This document shows, piece by piece, positions 7,608 through 15,432 of a DNA stretch of 38,227 nt. The notes below the pieces were generated by a model. That model was not told the origin of the DNA. It did not search any database and saw nothing but the letters and a program-made list of their open reading frames with translations. The translations under genes and the position numbers were made by a program. The stretch covers positions 1 through 38,227 of the forward strand of contig JBHJGV010000068.1 of assembly GCA_050331455.1 (NCBI GenBank), read 5' to 3'. Source of the stretch: CAYUYV01 sp050331455 (GTDB lineage Bacteria > Pseudomonadota > Alphaproteobacteria > JAJFIK01). Within the stretch, counting starts at the first letter, position 1. Every line of letters starts with the position of its first letter.

Positions 7608-9560
7608 TCATGGCCCATCCGCCGCCCACCAGGAGTCGAAGGACTCGAACCCGGCGCCCCGGAGAGGAATGAGCCTTTGCCCCCGAGCATCGGTCGGCAG
7701 GCGGACGGTGTCCCACCAGGCGACCCGGTCAACGGGCAGCTCGTAAAGGGGCACCACATAGGATCCCGACAACAGGACCCGGTCGAGCGCCCGGGCCGCC
7801 GCGCGCAATTCCGTCCGGTCCTGCGCCTTCACAAGGGCATCGATCAGCATGTCCACGGCCTGGGAGCGCACGCCGGGGAAATTGTAGCTGCCCGGATTGG
7901 CACCGGCGTCGCTGCTCCAGCGGAAGCGCTGTTCGTTGCCCGGCGAATGGCTGGCCGTCCAGCGGAAGGGCATCAGGTCGAAATCATATCGGCGAGACCG
8001 GGTCTGGAACTGGCTGGAGTCCACGAGGCGCACGGTGGCGTCGATGCCGAGTTTTTCCAACTCGGCCGCATAGGCGAGCATGACCCGCTGCTGGTCGGGA
8101 TGCTCGATCATGATCTCAAGACTCAAGGGCCGGCCCGTTTCGCGCGAGACGAGGCGGCCGTCCTCGAGGACGTACCCGGCGTCTTCCAGCAACCCGAGAG
8201 CCCGGGTCAGGCGGCGCCGGGTGCGGGCAAAATAGTCCGTATCCAATCCATCGAACACAAGGCCCGTGGCCATCAGGTCGGCCCGCACCGCATTGGGGAA
8301 GGGTGCCAAAAGGGCGCGTTCGGCGGGGCTCATGGGGCCCCTCGCCGCAAGATCCGTCCCGGGAAAAAAGCTGCGGCAGCGCTCGAACGCCCCAAAAAAA
8401 TAGGTGTCGTTGATCCAGGGAAAATCGAAGGCCAACACCAGGGCCTCGCGCAGTGCGATACGGTCGAAGGGCGGGCGGCGGGTGTTAATCGCCAGGCCGA
8501 ACATGCCGCGCTGGGAGGCCGGTGTCAGTTCGGCACGGATGACCCGGCCCTGGCGGCGGGCGGGGAAGTCATAGCCCCGGGTCCAGCGCAGGCCGTTGGC
8601 GTCCTGCTCCCGCCAGATCTGGATCTGGCCGGCCTTGAAGGCTTCGAAAGCCGTGTTGGCGTCCCGATAATAATCGTAGATCAGCCGGTCGAAATTGTTG
8701 AAGCCCCGATTGATGGCAAGATCCCGCCCCCAATAATCCGCCCGCCGCTCGAACACGACCCGCCGGCCCGCCTGAACTTCGCTCACCCGATAGGGACCGC
8801 TGCCCAGGGGCGGGCGCAGGGTGGTTTTCTCGAAGGCCCGGTCGTCATAGTCGTGGCGCGGGAAGACCGGCATGGCGGCGATCAACAGAGGCAGTTCGCG
8901 ATCCTGAACGCTTTCGTCAAAGACAAAGCGCACCGAACGGGCCCCGAGCCGGTCGATCCGGGCGACCTGACCATGGCGATAGCGGTAGAACGGCCGGCCT
9001 TGGGTCTTGAGCGCCTCGAAGCTGAACAGCACGTCCTCAACGGTGACCGGCGCCCCATCGGCGAAGCGGGCTTTGGGGTTCAGGGTGAAAGCGATCCAGC
9101 TTCGATCCTCCGGCACCTCCACCGTCTCGGCGAGCAGCCCGTACAGGGTAAACGGCTCGTCCTGGCTGCGGATCATCAGGGACTCGAACACGCGGCGCGG
9201 AAACCGCAAATGCCACATGGGCCGGCCGAGAATGATGAAGGGGTTCAGGCTGTCGAAGGTGGCAATGTCCGCCCGGGCCATGGTGCCGCCCACCGGCGCG
9301 TCCGGATTGGCATAGGGCAGATGGGTGAAATCTGGCGGCAGGGCGGGGCGCCCATGCATGGCAAGGCCATGGGATGGCCCAAGTCCGGGACTTAAAGGTT
9401 CAGATGGTCCCGCATGCGCCGTTTCGAGGGCCGCCAACATTGCCCACACGAGGGCCCAGACCGGGACCAATGGGGCCGGGAGGCGCTCCCGCGCCGTGAA
9501 GAGAGACCAAAACCGCCTGAACAGCGAAATTCCTGGGGCGTTTTGAGGTTGCTGGGACAT
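7608..9560 (-). CDS. Extracellular solute-binding protein, family 5 (YejA-like)
   Basis: The product is a periplasmic substrate-binding protein of the SBP_bac_5 family, about 650 residues from the chosen ATG. After an N-terminal hydrophobic segment ending in ETAHA-GPS it has the YejA-type opening (GLAMHGRPALPPDFTHLPYANPDAPVGGTM). Family-5 features follow: GLLAETVEV, FTLNPKARFADGAPVTVEDVLFS, LGSGPYRV and YYRDANTAFEAFKAGQ. Proteins of this type deliver oligopeptides or antibiotic peptides to an ABC permease. No permease or ATPase gene is visible nearby, so it is an orphan within this window. The start is uncertain: ATGs at 9560 and 9596 are both in frame and neither has a strong ribosome site. 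I prefer 9560 as the nearer to the signal peptide. Confidence 0.88.
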   Translation of the reverse strand: MSQQPQNAPGISLFRRFWSLFTARERLPAPLVPVWALVWAMLAALETAHAGPSEPLSPGLGPSHGLAMHGRPALPPDFTHLPYANPDAPVGGTMARADIATFDSLNPFIILGRPMWHLRFPRRVFESLMIRSQDEPFTLYGLLAETVEVPEDRSWIAFTLNPKARFADGAPVTVEDVLFSFEALKTQGRPFYRYRHGQVARIDRLGARSVRFVFDESVQDRELPLLIAAMPVFPRHDYDDRAFEKTTLRPPLGSGPYRVSEVQAGRRVVFERRADYWGRDLAINRGFNNFDRLIYDYYRDANTAFEAFKAGQIQIWREQDANGLRWTRGYDFPARRQGRVIRAELTPASQRGMFGLAINTRRPPFDRIALREALVLAFDFPWINDTYFFGAFERCRSFFPGTDLAARGPMSPAERALLAPFPNAVRADLMATGLVFDGLDTDYFARTRRRLTRALGLLEDAGYVLEDGRLVSRETGRPLSLEIMIEHPDQQRVMLAYAAELEKLGIDATVRLVDSSQFQTRSRRYDFDLMPFRWTASHSPGNEQRFRWSSDAGANPGSYNFPGVRSQAVDMLIDALVKAQDRTELRAAARALDRVLLSGSYVVPLYELPVDRVAWWDTVRLPTDARGQRLIPLRGAGFESFDSWWAADGP

Positions 9561-9734
9561 GGTACGCAGCTTTCGCAGACAGGAAGCATTGGGCATAGTC
9601 CAAAGCCGACAGAGCGCCGGCTGGCGGCGAGCGCTCACACGACCGCGCTGCGGACAGCCGCGCAGCACAGGATCGCGCAGCACAGGACCGTGCAGTCCAA
9701 GCGCGCCGACCATGGGAGGCAATCAGCCAGACCA

Positions 9735-11621
9735 ATGATGGGTCATCATCACCTTCCAGCCAATGCCGAAGATCCGGCCCGCACGGACCATGGTTTCGTT
9801 CGTCCCGGCGTGGCGGCGGTCATCCTTCTGGCCGCCGTTGTCGGCCTGCTCCTGGCGGCGCCGGATGCCCTTTTGCCCGAATGGCCACCCCGTACGCAGG
9901 CGCCGGGCACGCTTCCGACCGAGCGGACCGGCGACCGTGCTCCTGATCCCGGGATCGCTGCGGTACCGGAGCCCCCCACGCCTGAGACGCAGACTTCTGA
10001 AACAGAGAAGGGGCAGGCGGACGATCCGCTCAGCGATCTTTGGGCGCAAGTGCGCCGCCGCTTGGCCCAGGCCCGGGACCTGTTCCAGCCCCCAGGCACG
10101 GGACGGACGCCGCGGCCCGGCGTCGTACCCTTCGACAGCGGCACCGAGGACGTGGTCACCGCCATGGATCTGGGCATCGCCCTGCGGACCTCGGACGGGG
10201 TGGCGCGCTGGAAACGGGTCACCGCCCGCTATCCCGAATTGCGCGATCTGTCTCCTGTGATGGTCAAGGCCCGTCTGATGGGTGTGTGGCCGACCCGGCA
10301 CCTGATGGCCGTAGGCGCCGACGCTTTGGTGCTGGAGGATTTCTGCCGCGAGCTGACGGCCGGCGGTACCCCCTGCGAGACCGTCCGGGTGGATGTGACC
10401 CGCATCGCCGGTGGGCTCGCGCGCCCGCCCGTCCTCTCCCTGCCGCCCGAAGAGAGCGCGCAAGACGCACGGCGCCCCAGATCGCCGGACCCGGCGGTGC
10501 GCAACACCGGCTTTGCCGAAACTGTGGTCGAAATTGAGGACCTGCGCACCGAGGACTTCGGCGCCGCCCTTAGCGGAGCCGACGGGGGCACTGTGCGCTT
10601 TCGCCTGGGTGAGCTCCCGGACGCGGCGCGGCAGGTGCGGATCGTCGCCGTGGGCGACGTTATGATGGGCTCGGACCATCCCGATGCCAATCGCCTGAAC
10701 CCGGCCCTGGTGCCGGGCGCCGGCGCCGATGCGGTGCTTGAGGCGGATCTGCTGGCCCTGCTGCGCGGCGCCGATCTGACCTTCGCCAATCTGGAAGGCA
10801 GCCTGGGTCGCGGCGGCGCGCCGGCCAAGGATTGCGTCCGATGTTACAGCTTTCGAAGCCCGCCTCATTATGCCGCCGTTCTGGCCGATGCGGGCGTGGA
10901 CGTGGTGTCCCTGGCCAATAACCATGCCGGTGATTTCGGACCCGGCGGCCTTGCGGCAACCATCGACGCCCTCGGCGGTGCCGGCATCGCAGTGTCCGGG
11001 CTGCAGGATCCGAAAGCCGCGCGCCGGGCCAGCCTGACAACACTCTCGGGCCTGACCGTCGCGGTCCTCGCCTTCGCGCCTAATCGGGGCACCTTGGATC
11101 TTCTCGATACGGAGCGTGCAGTCACCCTCGTCCGGGAGGCCGCAACGGCCCACGATGTGGTGCTTGTCTCGGCCCATGCGGGTGCGGAGGGCGTGACGGC
11201 AACGCGCGTGGCCCGGCGTGCCGAGACCTATCTGGGCGAGGCCCGCGGCGACATCCATGCCTTCGCCCATGCCGTCATCAAGGCGGGCGCGGATCTCGTC
11301 ATCGGTCACGGGCCCCATGTGCCCCGGGCGGTGGAAGTGATCGACGGTCGGCTCGCGGCCTACAGCCTCGGCAATTTCTGGACCTATGCGGGTTTCGTAA
11401 CCTGGGGTCTGCTTGGGCTGGGGCCCGTTCTCGACGTGACGCTGGACGAGGAGGGCGCCGTGGTCGCCTTTGCCATCCATTCCACCCGCCAGGCGGGGGA
11501 AGGGCTGCCCCGGCTCGACCCGCGCGGCGAGGCGGCCCGGTTTATCCTGGACCGGACGGCCCGGGATTTTCCGCGCAGCTTCGAGCGCCTCAGTCGTCTG
11601 CGCCTCGCCAACCGCGTGTGA
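9735..11621 (+). CDS. CapA-family protein with N-terminal membrane segment and SPOR-like domain
   Basis: The 628-residue product has a transmembrane segment at about 25-42 (VAAVILLAAVVGLLLAA) followed by a Pro-rich linker. Residues 138-218 look like a degenerate SPOR domain: VARWKRVTARYPELRDLSPV, a variable strand, then ADALVLEDFCRELTAGG and a final strand. Residues 301 to about 576 form a CapA/PGA-capsule domain, a calcineurin-like metallo-hydrolase fold. Its motifs are VAVGDVMMG, ADLTFANLEGSL, VVSLANNHAGDFG, VLVSAHAGAEG, VIGHGPHVPRAVE and YSLGNFW. CapA proteins act in poly-gamma-glutamate capsule synthesis or related steps; with no capB or capC here that role is not supported. SPOR domains bind peptidoglycan stripped of stem peptides at division sites. 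The ATG at 9735 is the first after the upstream frame; its ribosome site is weak. Confidence 0.87.
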   Translation: MMGHHHLPANAEDPARTDHGFVRPGVAAVILLAAVVGLLLAAPDALLPEWPPRTQAPGTLPTERTGDRAPDPGIAAVPEPPTPETQTSETEKGQADDPLSDLWAQVRRRLAQARDLFQPPGTGRTPRPGVVPFDSGTEDVVTAMDLGIALRTSDGVARWKRVTARYPELRDLSPVMVKARLMGVWPTRHLMAVGADALVLEDFCRELTAGGTPCETVRVDVTRIAGGLARPPVLSLPPEESAQDARRPRSPDPAVRNTGFAETVVEIEDLRTEDFGAALSGADGGTVRFRLGELPDAARQVRIVAVGDVMMGSDHPDANRLNPALVPGAGADAVLEADLLALLRGADLTFANLEGSLGRGGAPAKDCVRCYSFRSPPHYAAVLADAGVDVVSLANNHAGDFGPGGLAATIDALGGAGIAVSGLQDPKAARRASLTTLSGLTVAVLAFAPNRGTLDLLDTERAVTLVREAATAHDVVLVSAHAGAEGVTATRVARRAETYLGEARGDIHAFAHAVIKAGADLVIGHGPHVPRAVEVIDGRLAAYSLGNFWTYAGFVTWGLLGLGPVLDVTLDEEGAVVAFAIHSTRQAGEGLPRLDPRGEAARFILDRTARDFPRSFERLSRLRLANRV

Positions 11622-11686
11622 GTCCTGCCGGCTCAGGGCGTGCCCGGCCTTTTCTTTCTGCTCGACCCGTCATACAGGAGCGATCC

Positions 11687-12481
11687 ATGGCTCAAGCCGA
11701 CCTCATTGACTACCGCATCGCCGGCACCGAAATGCAGTATGTGGAGATCGAACTCGATCCCGGCGAGAGCGCCGTCGCCGAGGCCGGATCCATGATGTAC
11801 AAGTCGCCGCGCGTCGCCATGAACACGATTTTCGGCGACGGGTCCGGCCAGGACAAAGGCTTCGTTAACAAGCTGATCGGTGTCGGCAAACGGGTGCTGA
11901 CCGGCGAGAGCCTGTTCATGACCGTCTTCACCCATGAAGGGGAGGGCAAATCCCATGTGGCTTTCGCAGCGCCCTTTCCGGGCACGATCCTGCCCCTGCA
12001 CCTTGCCGAATATGGCGGCACGCTGATCTGCCAGAAGGACAGCTTTTTGGCGGCTGCAAAGGGCGTATCGATCGGCATCGCCTTTCAGCGGCGCATCATG
12101 ACCGGCCTGTTCGGCGGCGAGGGCTTCATCATGCAGCGCCTGGAAGGCAATGGCTGGGCCTTCGTCCATATGGGCGGCACGCTGATCGAGCGCACCCTGG
12201 AACCCGGCGAGGAACTGCATGTGGACACCGGCTGCATCGCCGCCATGACCTCGGATGTCGACTACGACATTGTCAAGGCCGGGGGCATCAAGACCATGCT
12301 GTTCGGCGGCGAGGGCTTTTTCTTCGCCCGTCTGACCGGCCCGGGCAAAGTTTGGCTCCAGAGCCTCCCATTCACCCGCCTCGCCGGCCGGGTGCTCGCC
12401 AATGCGAATTTCACCGGCAGCGGCCAGGGAGAAGGCTCCATTCTGGGGCCCGTCGGCAATATTCTGCGCGGGGACAATTGA
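11687..12481 (+). CDS. AIM24 / TIGR00266 family protein
   Basis: The 264-residue cytoplasmic protein matches the TIGR00266/AIM24 family from end to end. It has EMQYVEIELDPGESAVAEAGSMMYK near the N-terminus, FAAPFPGTILPLHLAEYGG in the middle, then LFGGEGFIMQRLEGNGWAFVHMGGTLIERTL and a later repeated LFGGEGFFFARLTGPGKVWLQSLPF. The repeated GGEGFF/I-(x)-R-L elements show the beta-repeat fold, related to the TRAP-like superfamily. The molecular function is not known in bacteria; the yeast mitochondrial relative helps keep inner-membrane organisation. The start follows AGGAG at good spacing, and the gene lies 65 bases after capA on the same strand, so co-transcription is possible. It is convergent with ydbL, with only 45 bases between them. 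Confidence 0.9.
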   Translation: MAQADLIDYRIAGTEMQYVEIELDPGESAVAEAGSMMYKSPRVAMNTIFGDGSGQDKGFVNKLIGVGKRVLTGESLFMTVFTHEGEGKSHVAFAAPFPGTILPLHLAEYGGTLICQKDSFLAAAKGVSIGIAFQRRIMTGLFGGEGFIMQRLEGNGWAFVHMGGTLIERTLEPGEELHVDTGCIAAMTSDVDYDIVKAGGIKTMLFGGEGFFFARLTGPGKVWLQSLPFTRLAGRVLANANFTGSGQGEGSILGPVGNILRGDN

Positions 12482-12526
12482 GCCGGGCCCATCCTGAAAC
12501 GGCTGACCTTGGCGCTTGACCCGTGA

Positions 12527-12892
12527 TCAGGGTTTGACCTGGATCGATCCGTCGGCGCCCTTGAATTTGGTCCCCGAGGGCGCCTTCTCCAGGATCTGCG
12601 CCGCGTAGATCTTGCCAACCTCGACCATGGGCACGCCGTTTTCCTGGGCCCGCTTTTCGTAAAGCGCGCGGCGCCGGCCATTGACCCGCTCCACCAGGGC
12701 CTTGGCGGCACCGGATGCGCTCCCGGGGTCTGCCAATTCCAGGAAGCCGTCGAAGCGCTCCATGACGATGCCCTGGGCCCGGAAGCGGTCCAGATCGGAG
12801 TCCGATTGGGCGATGGCGAGGGGGGCGACCAGCAGAGCCGTGAGCAAGGCGAGGGCGGTCCGAAGAAACGCGGCGCGCGAAATCTGAGTCAT
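12527..12892 (-). CDS. ydbL: YdbL-family periplasmic protein (DUF1318)
   Basis: The 121-residue product has a signal peptide (FLRTALALLTALLVAPLAIAQ) and the DUF1318 body: a short RAQGIVMERFDGFLEL segment, then VERVNGRRRALYEKRAQENGVPMVEVGKIYAAQILEKAPSGTKF. In E. coli, YdbL works with the AsmA-like protein YdbH and the outer-membrane lipoprotein YnbE, which form a bridge between the two membranes. The same three genes in the same order here support that assignment. The ATG at 12892 is preferred because the signal peptide follows directly; an in-frame ATG at 12973 would add an Arg-rich stretch. The ribosome site is weak in either case. The gene is last in the leftward run. Confidence 0.85.
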   Translation of the reverse strand: MTQISRAAFLRTALALLTALLVAPLAIAQSDSDLDRFRAQGIVMERFDGFLELADPGSASGAAKALVERVNGRRRALYEKRAQENGVPMVEVGKIYAAQILEKAPSGTKFKGADGSIQVKP

Positions 12893-13003
12893 GGCAAAGG
12901 GTCCATTCCTGTCGGGGCCGCCGGGTCGGCGACGGGGCTCGGCGAAGCGATCGCGGGTCGAGCGAAAAAGCATATCGACCGCGCAAAGCGTTGGAAGCGG
13001 ACG

Positions 13004-13246
13004 TCAGAAAATGTCGTCCTGCTTCTCCACGTCCTGGTCGGCCTGTTCTTCCAGCTTCACGCGGATATCCGCATCGACCTTGACGTTGAGGTTGATGGTG
13101 ATGGGCTCACGAGGGCCTTCCACCCGAACCGTGGGGTTGCAGGCGGCCACGGCACCGGCGGCCAGCAATCCGCCGGCAGCAAGCACATGCCGGGCGGACG
13201 CGGCAAAAGCGGGACCAGAAAGGGCAAGGGGCGCAATCCGTGTCAT
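13004..13246 (-). CDS. ynbE: YnbE-family outer-membrane lipoprotein
   Basis: The 80-residue product is a lipoprotein with a hydrophobic signal and a V-A-A-C lipobox, Cys36 being the lipidated residue. The mature part (NPTVRVEGPREPITINLNVKVDADIRVKLEEQ) is the YnbE signature. In E. coli, YnbE multimers are proposed to extend by beta-strand stacking and join YdbH to the outer membrane. The start at 13246 is set by a strong GAGGAGG site six bases upstream; an in-frame ATG at 13291 is less likely. The gene is 59 bases after ydbH and 111 bases before ydbL, all on the reverse strand. Confidence 0.88.
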   Translation of the reverse strand: MTRIAPLALSGPAFAASARHVLAAGGLLAAGAVAACNPTVRVEGPREPITINLNVKVDADIRVKLEEQADQDVEKQDDIF

Positions 13247-13305
13247 GGAACCTCCTCGTGGAGCAGAAGACCGGACGGGCTCGCCCGCCATTGTCCGTGG
13301 TTTTA

Positions 13306-15387
13306 CTACCGGCCCAGGCGCCCGCGCAACAGATCGGCGGTCAGACCCTGCCCGGCGCTCAGGGCACTGAGCAGATCCTCCAGATTGCCGGACAGGGTGA
13401 TATTGAACACGAAGGGCTGGGCGTCCAGCACGGCCGGATTGTTGCCGGCCAGGGTGATGGCGAGGGCAAGCTGGCCGTCCGAGGGGCGGGACAGGCCGAC
13501 TTCAAGCCGGTTAAAGCGGAAGTCCTCGAGGGCGCGGACCATCAGCCCCACCTCGTCACCCTGGGCCAGCATGGCCTCGCGCGCCTCGCCCCATTTCACA
13601 CGGATCACACCGGCTTTTTCCGCCCGGATGCGCCCATCCGCGATCACCGCGCCCTCGGGCGACAGGCGCACGGGAATGCGGCCCGTGAGAAGGCCTTCCC
13701 CACTGACCCGGCCAGCGGCCCATTCATCGAGAAGCCGGCCGAGGGACAAGGCCTGCACGCCGATGGAAAGCGTGTTGGCATCCCGGTCGGCCCGGTAGGT
13801 GAACGGCTCCAGGCTCACGGTTCCGCCGGCAAAGCCGCCGGTCGCCTCCTTGACCGCGATCACGGGGCTCGCGCCCTCGACGGTGAGGCCGAAACGCAGG
13901 CGCGGCATCTCCAGGGGGAAGGGGCCGGTGATCCTGCGTGCGGTAAGGGTTTGGGTCTTCTCGGTGCGGACGGGATCGGGGCCGACCAGGTCCAGGGTGC
14001 CTTCGAGCCCCTCGATGCCCGTGCCGGTGGGAAGGGTGAGATCGACACCGGACAGGACGAGATTGGCCGAGGCCCGCATGGCCCCCGATGGGGTCCGGCG
14101 GGCCGTCGCCGTGAGCCCGCCGGGCCCGCGCACATCGGACAGGGTCTTGAGGGCTCCGGAAAGCCCGGCCGGCTGAAGACCGCCCGGGGTAAAGCGGACC
14201 GTGGCAGGTCCGAGCCGGACACGCCCCGCCTGCGTCACGGGATCGAAGGTCCCGGCGATGGGGGCCGCGCCCCCTCCGTTGGGCAGGGTGAGCGTGCCGG
14301 TGATCTCGAACGCACCGCCCGGTGTGCGCTGCAGACTGACGGTCTGCACATGGGGCGGGAACAGGGGGGCGGGGCCGGTCTGGCGGACCCGGGCATGGGC
14401 CTCGACGGCGCCTTCCAGCGTGCCGCCGCGGAATGGCACGCGGGCCCGCAGGCCGGACAGGCCGATGCGGCTCTCCGGCAGGGTCACGGTGCCGTCGTCG
14501 ACGGTCAGCACATTGGTGCCGCCGGGCCTCCCGTCGAGGGTCAGGGCCGGGCGTTCGAGACGGCCGGACACCGACGGCGTGCCCCCGGCGCTGCTGCCCT
14601 GGAAAGCTGAGATGTCGAGCCCGGAGTCGGCGGCGATCCTGAGGTCGGTGGCGCCGAGATCGAGGGCGAAGGCACCTTCATAGCCGGCGTTGCCCACGGT
14701 CCATCCCGCCACCGGTAAATCGGAGACGAGAAGGACGGCCGGGCCCGACAGGGTGAGCCGTCCGTCCGCCAGCGATCCATCGGCCCGCCAGGCCAGCATA
14801 TGCCCCTGGGATCCTGCGCCGGCCGGCTTTGTGGTATCACGGTGTTTGAGGTTCAGCGTGATCCGCCCCGGCCCCTGGCGGAAATCGAGGCTCGCCTCGG
14901 CCTGCAAGGCAAGGGAACCGACGCCCGGCACAGACCGGATCGTGACGGCCGCATCCGTCAGTTCAATGAGGACCTGGAGGCGCTCCAGGATCGCAGCCGT
15001 CTGGGCGAGGCGGTTCGGACCGGTCTCCGGTGCCGGGGCGGGCGGTGTTGTCTTCGCCGGAGCATCGAGATCGTATGTGTAGGAGAGGCCGGAGACGGTG
15101 ATCGCTTCGAGGCGTCCATTCAGAAGTCCGGCTGCTGAGTAGCGCAGGGTAACCGTGTCCAGGGCCGGCAGATCCGGGCCGAGATCGATCCCGTCGACCC
15201 GCGCCGTCCCCAAGGAAACCTCGCGAACGGTGAACGCAATATCCGTCAGGCCTGCCCCGGCGAGGGCAAGGCCCGCGGCCCGTTCGGCGAGCGGCACGCG
15301 GTAGATCCAGACCACGATCAGACCGGCCGCGACGAGGATCGTCATACCGAGGACGAGCCCGGCTACCCACGAGGCGATGCGCGTCAT
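13306..15387 (-). CDS. ydbH: YdbH-family AsmA-like inter-membrane transport protein
   Basis: The 693-residue product has one N-terminal membrane anchor (VAGLVLGMTILVAAGLIVVWIY) and a long periplasmic body of repeating beta-strands. The C-terminal part (VSLEPFTYRADRDANTLSIGVQALSLGRLLDEWAAGRVSGEGLLTGRIPVRL, then VMVRALEDFRFNRLEVGL) is the conserved YdbH region. The protein is shorter than the roughly 880-residue E. coli YdbH. YdbH, with TamB and YhdP, supports phospholipid transport from the inner to the outer membrane. The ynbE and ydbL genes follow in the E. coli order, which makes the call firm. The start at 15387 lacks a normal Shine-Dalgarno; a run of twelve G residues occupies that position seven bases upstream. 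Confidence 0.88.
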   Translation of the reverse strand: MTRIASWVAGLVLGMTILVAAGLIVVWIYRVPLAERAAGLALAGAGLTDIAFTVREVSLGTARVDGIDLGPDLPALDTVTLRYSAAGLLNGRLEAITVSGLSYTYDLDAPAKTTPPAPAPETGPNRLAQTAAILERLQVLIELTDAAVTIRSVPGVGSLALQAEASLDFRQGPGRITLNLKHRDTTKPAGAGSQGHMLAWRADGSLADGRLTLSGPAVLLVSDLPVAGWTVGNAGYEGAFALDLGATDLRIAADSGLDISAFQGSSAGGTPSVSGRLERPALTLDGRPGGTNVLTVDDGTVTLPESRIGLSGLRARVPFRGGTLEGAVEAHARVRQTGPAPLFPPHVQTVSLQRTPGGAFEITGTLTLPNGGGAAPIAGTFDPVTQAGRVRLGPATVRFTPGGLQPAGLSGALKTLSDVRGPGGLTATARRTPSGAMRASANLVLSGVDLTLPTGTGIEGLEGTLDLVGPDPVRTEKTQTLTARRITGPFPLEMPRLRFGLTVEGASPVIAVKEATGGFAGGTVSLEPFTYRADRDANTLSIGVQALSLGRLLDEWAAGRVSGEGLLTGRIPVRLSPEGAVIADGRIRAEKAGVIRVKWGEAREAMLAQGDEVGLMVRALEDFRFNRLEVGLSRPSDGQLALAITLAGNNPAVLDAQPFVFNITLSGNLEDLLSALSAGQGLTADLLRGRLGR

Positions 15388-15393
15388 GTCGGT

Positions 15394-15405
15394 CCCCCCC
15401 CCCCC
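15394..15405 (-). promoter_or_regulatory. Twelve-G homopolymer at the ydbH ribosome-binding position
   Basis: Twelve consecutive C residues on the forward strand read as twelve G residues upstream of the ydbH ATG, separated from it by six bases. No other purine-rich ribosome site is present there, so the G run itself probably pairs with the 16S rRNA tail. Runs of this length are prone to slipped-strand change, which would alter spacing and translation without breaking the frame. Confidence 0.7.
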
Positions 15406-15432
15406 GCGACGCGGGCCTTCCCCTTGCCGGCC

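Noticed and set aside
7440..9395. A long forward open frame opposite the YejA-like gene
   Set aside because: The reverse strand encodes a full family-5 binding protein; the forward frame has no recognisable domain.
9723..11480. A long reverse-strand open frame opposite the CapA gene
   Set aside because: The CapA frame has all its motifs; the opposite frame shows none and is Gly/His/Arg-rich.
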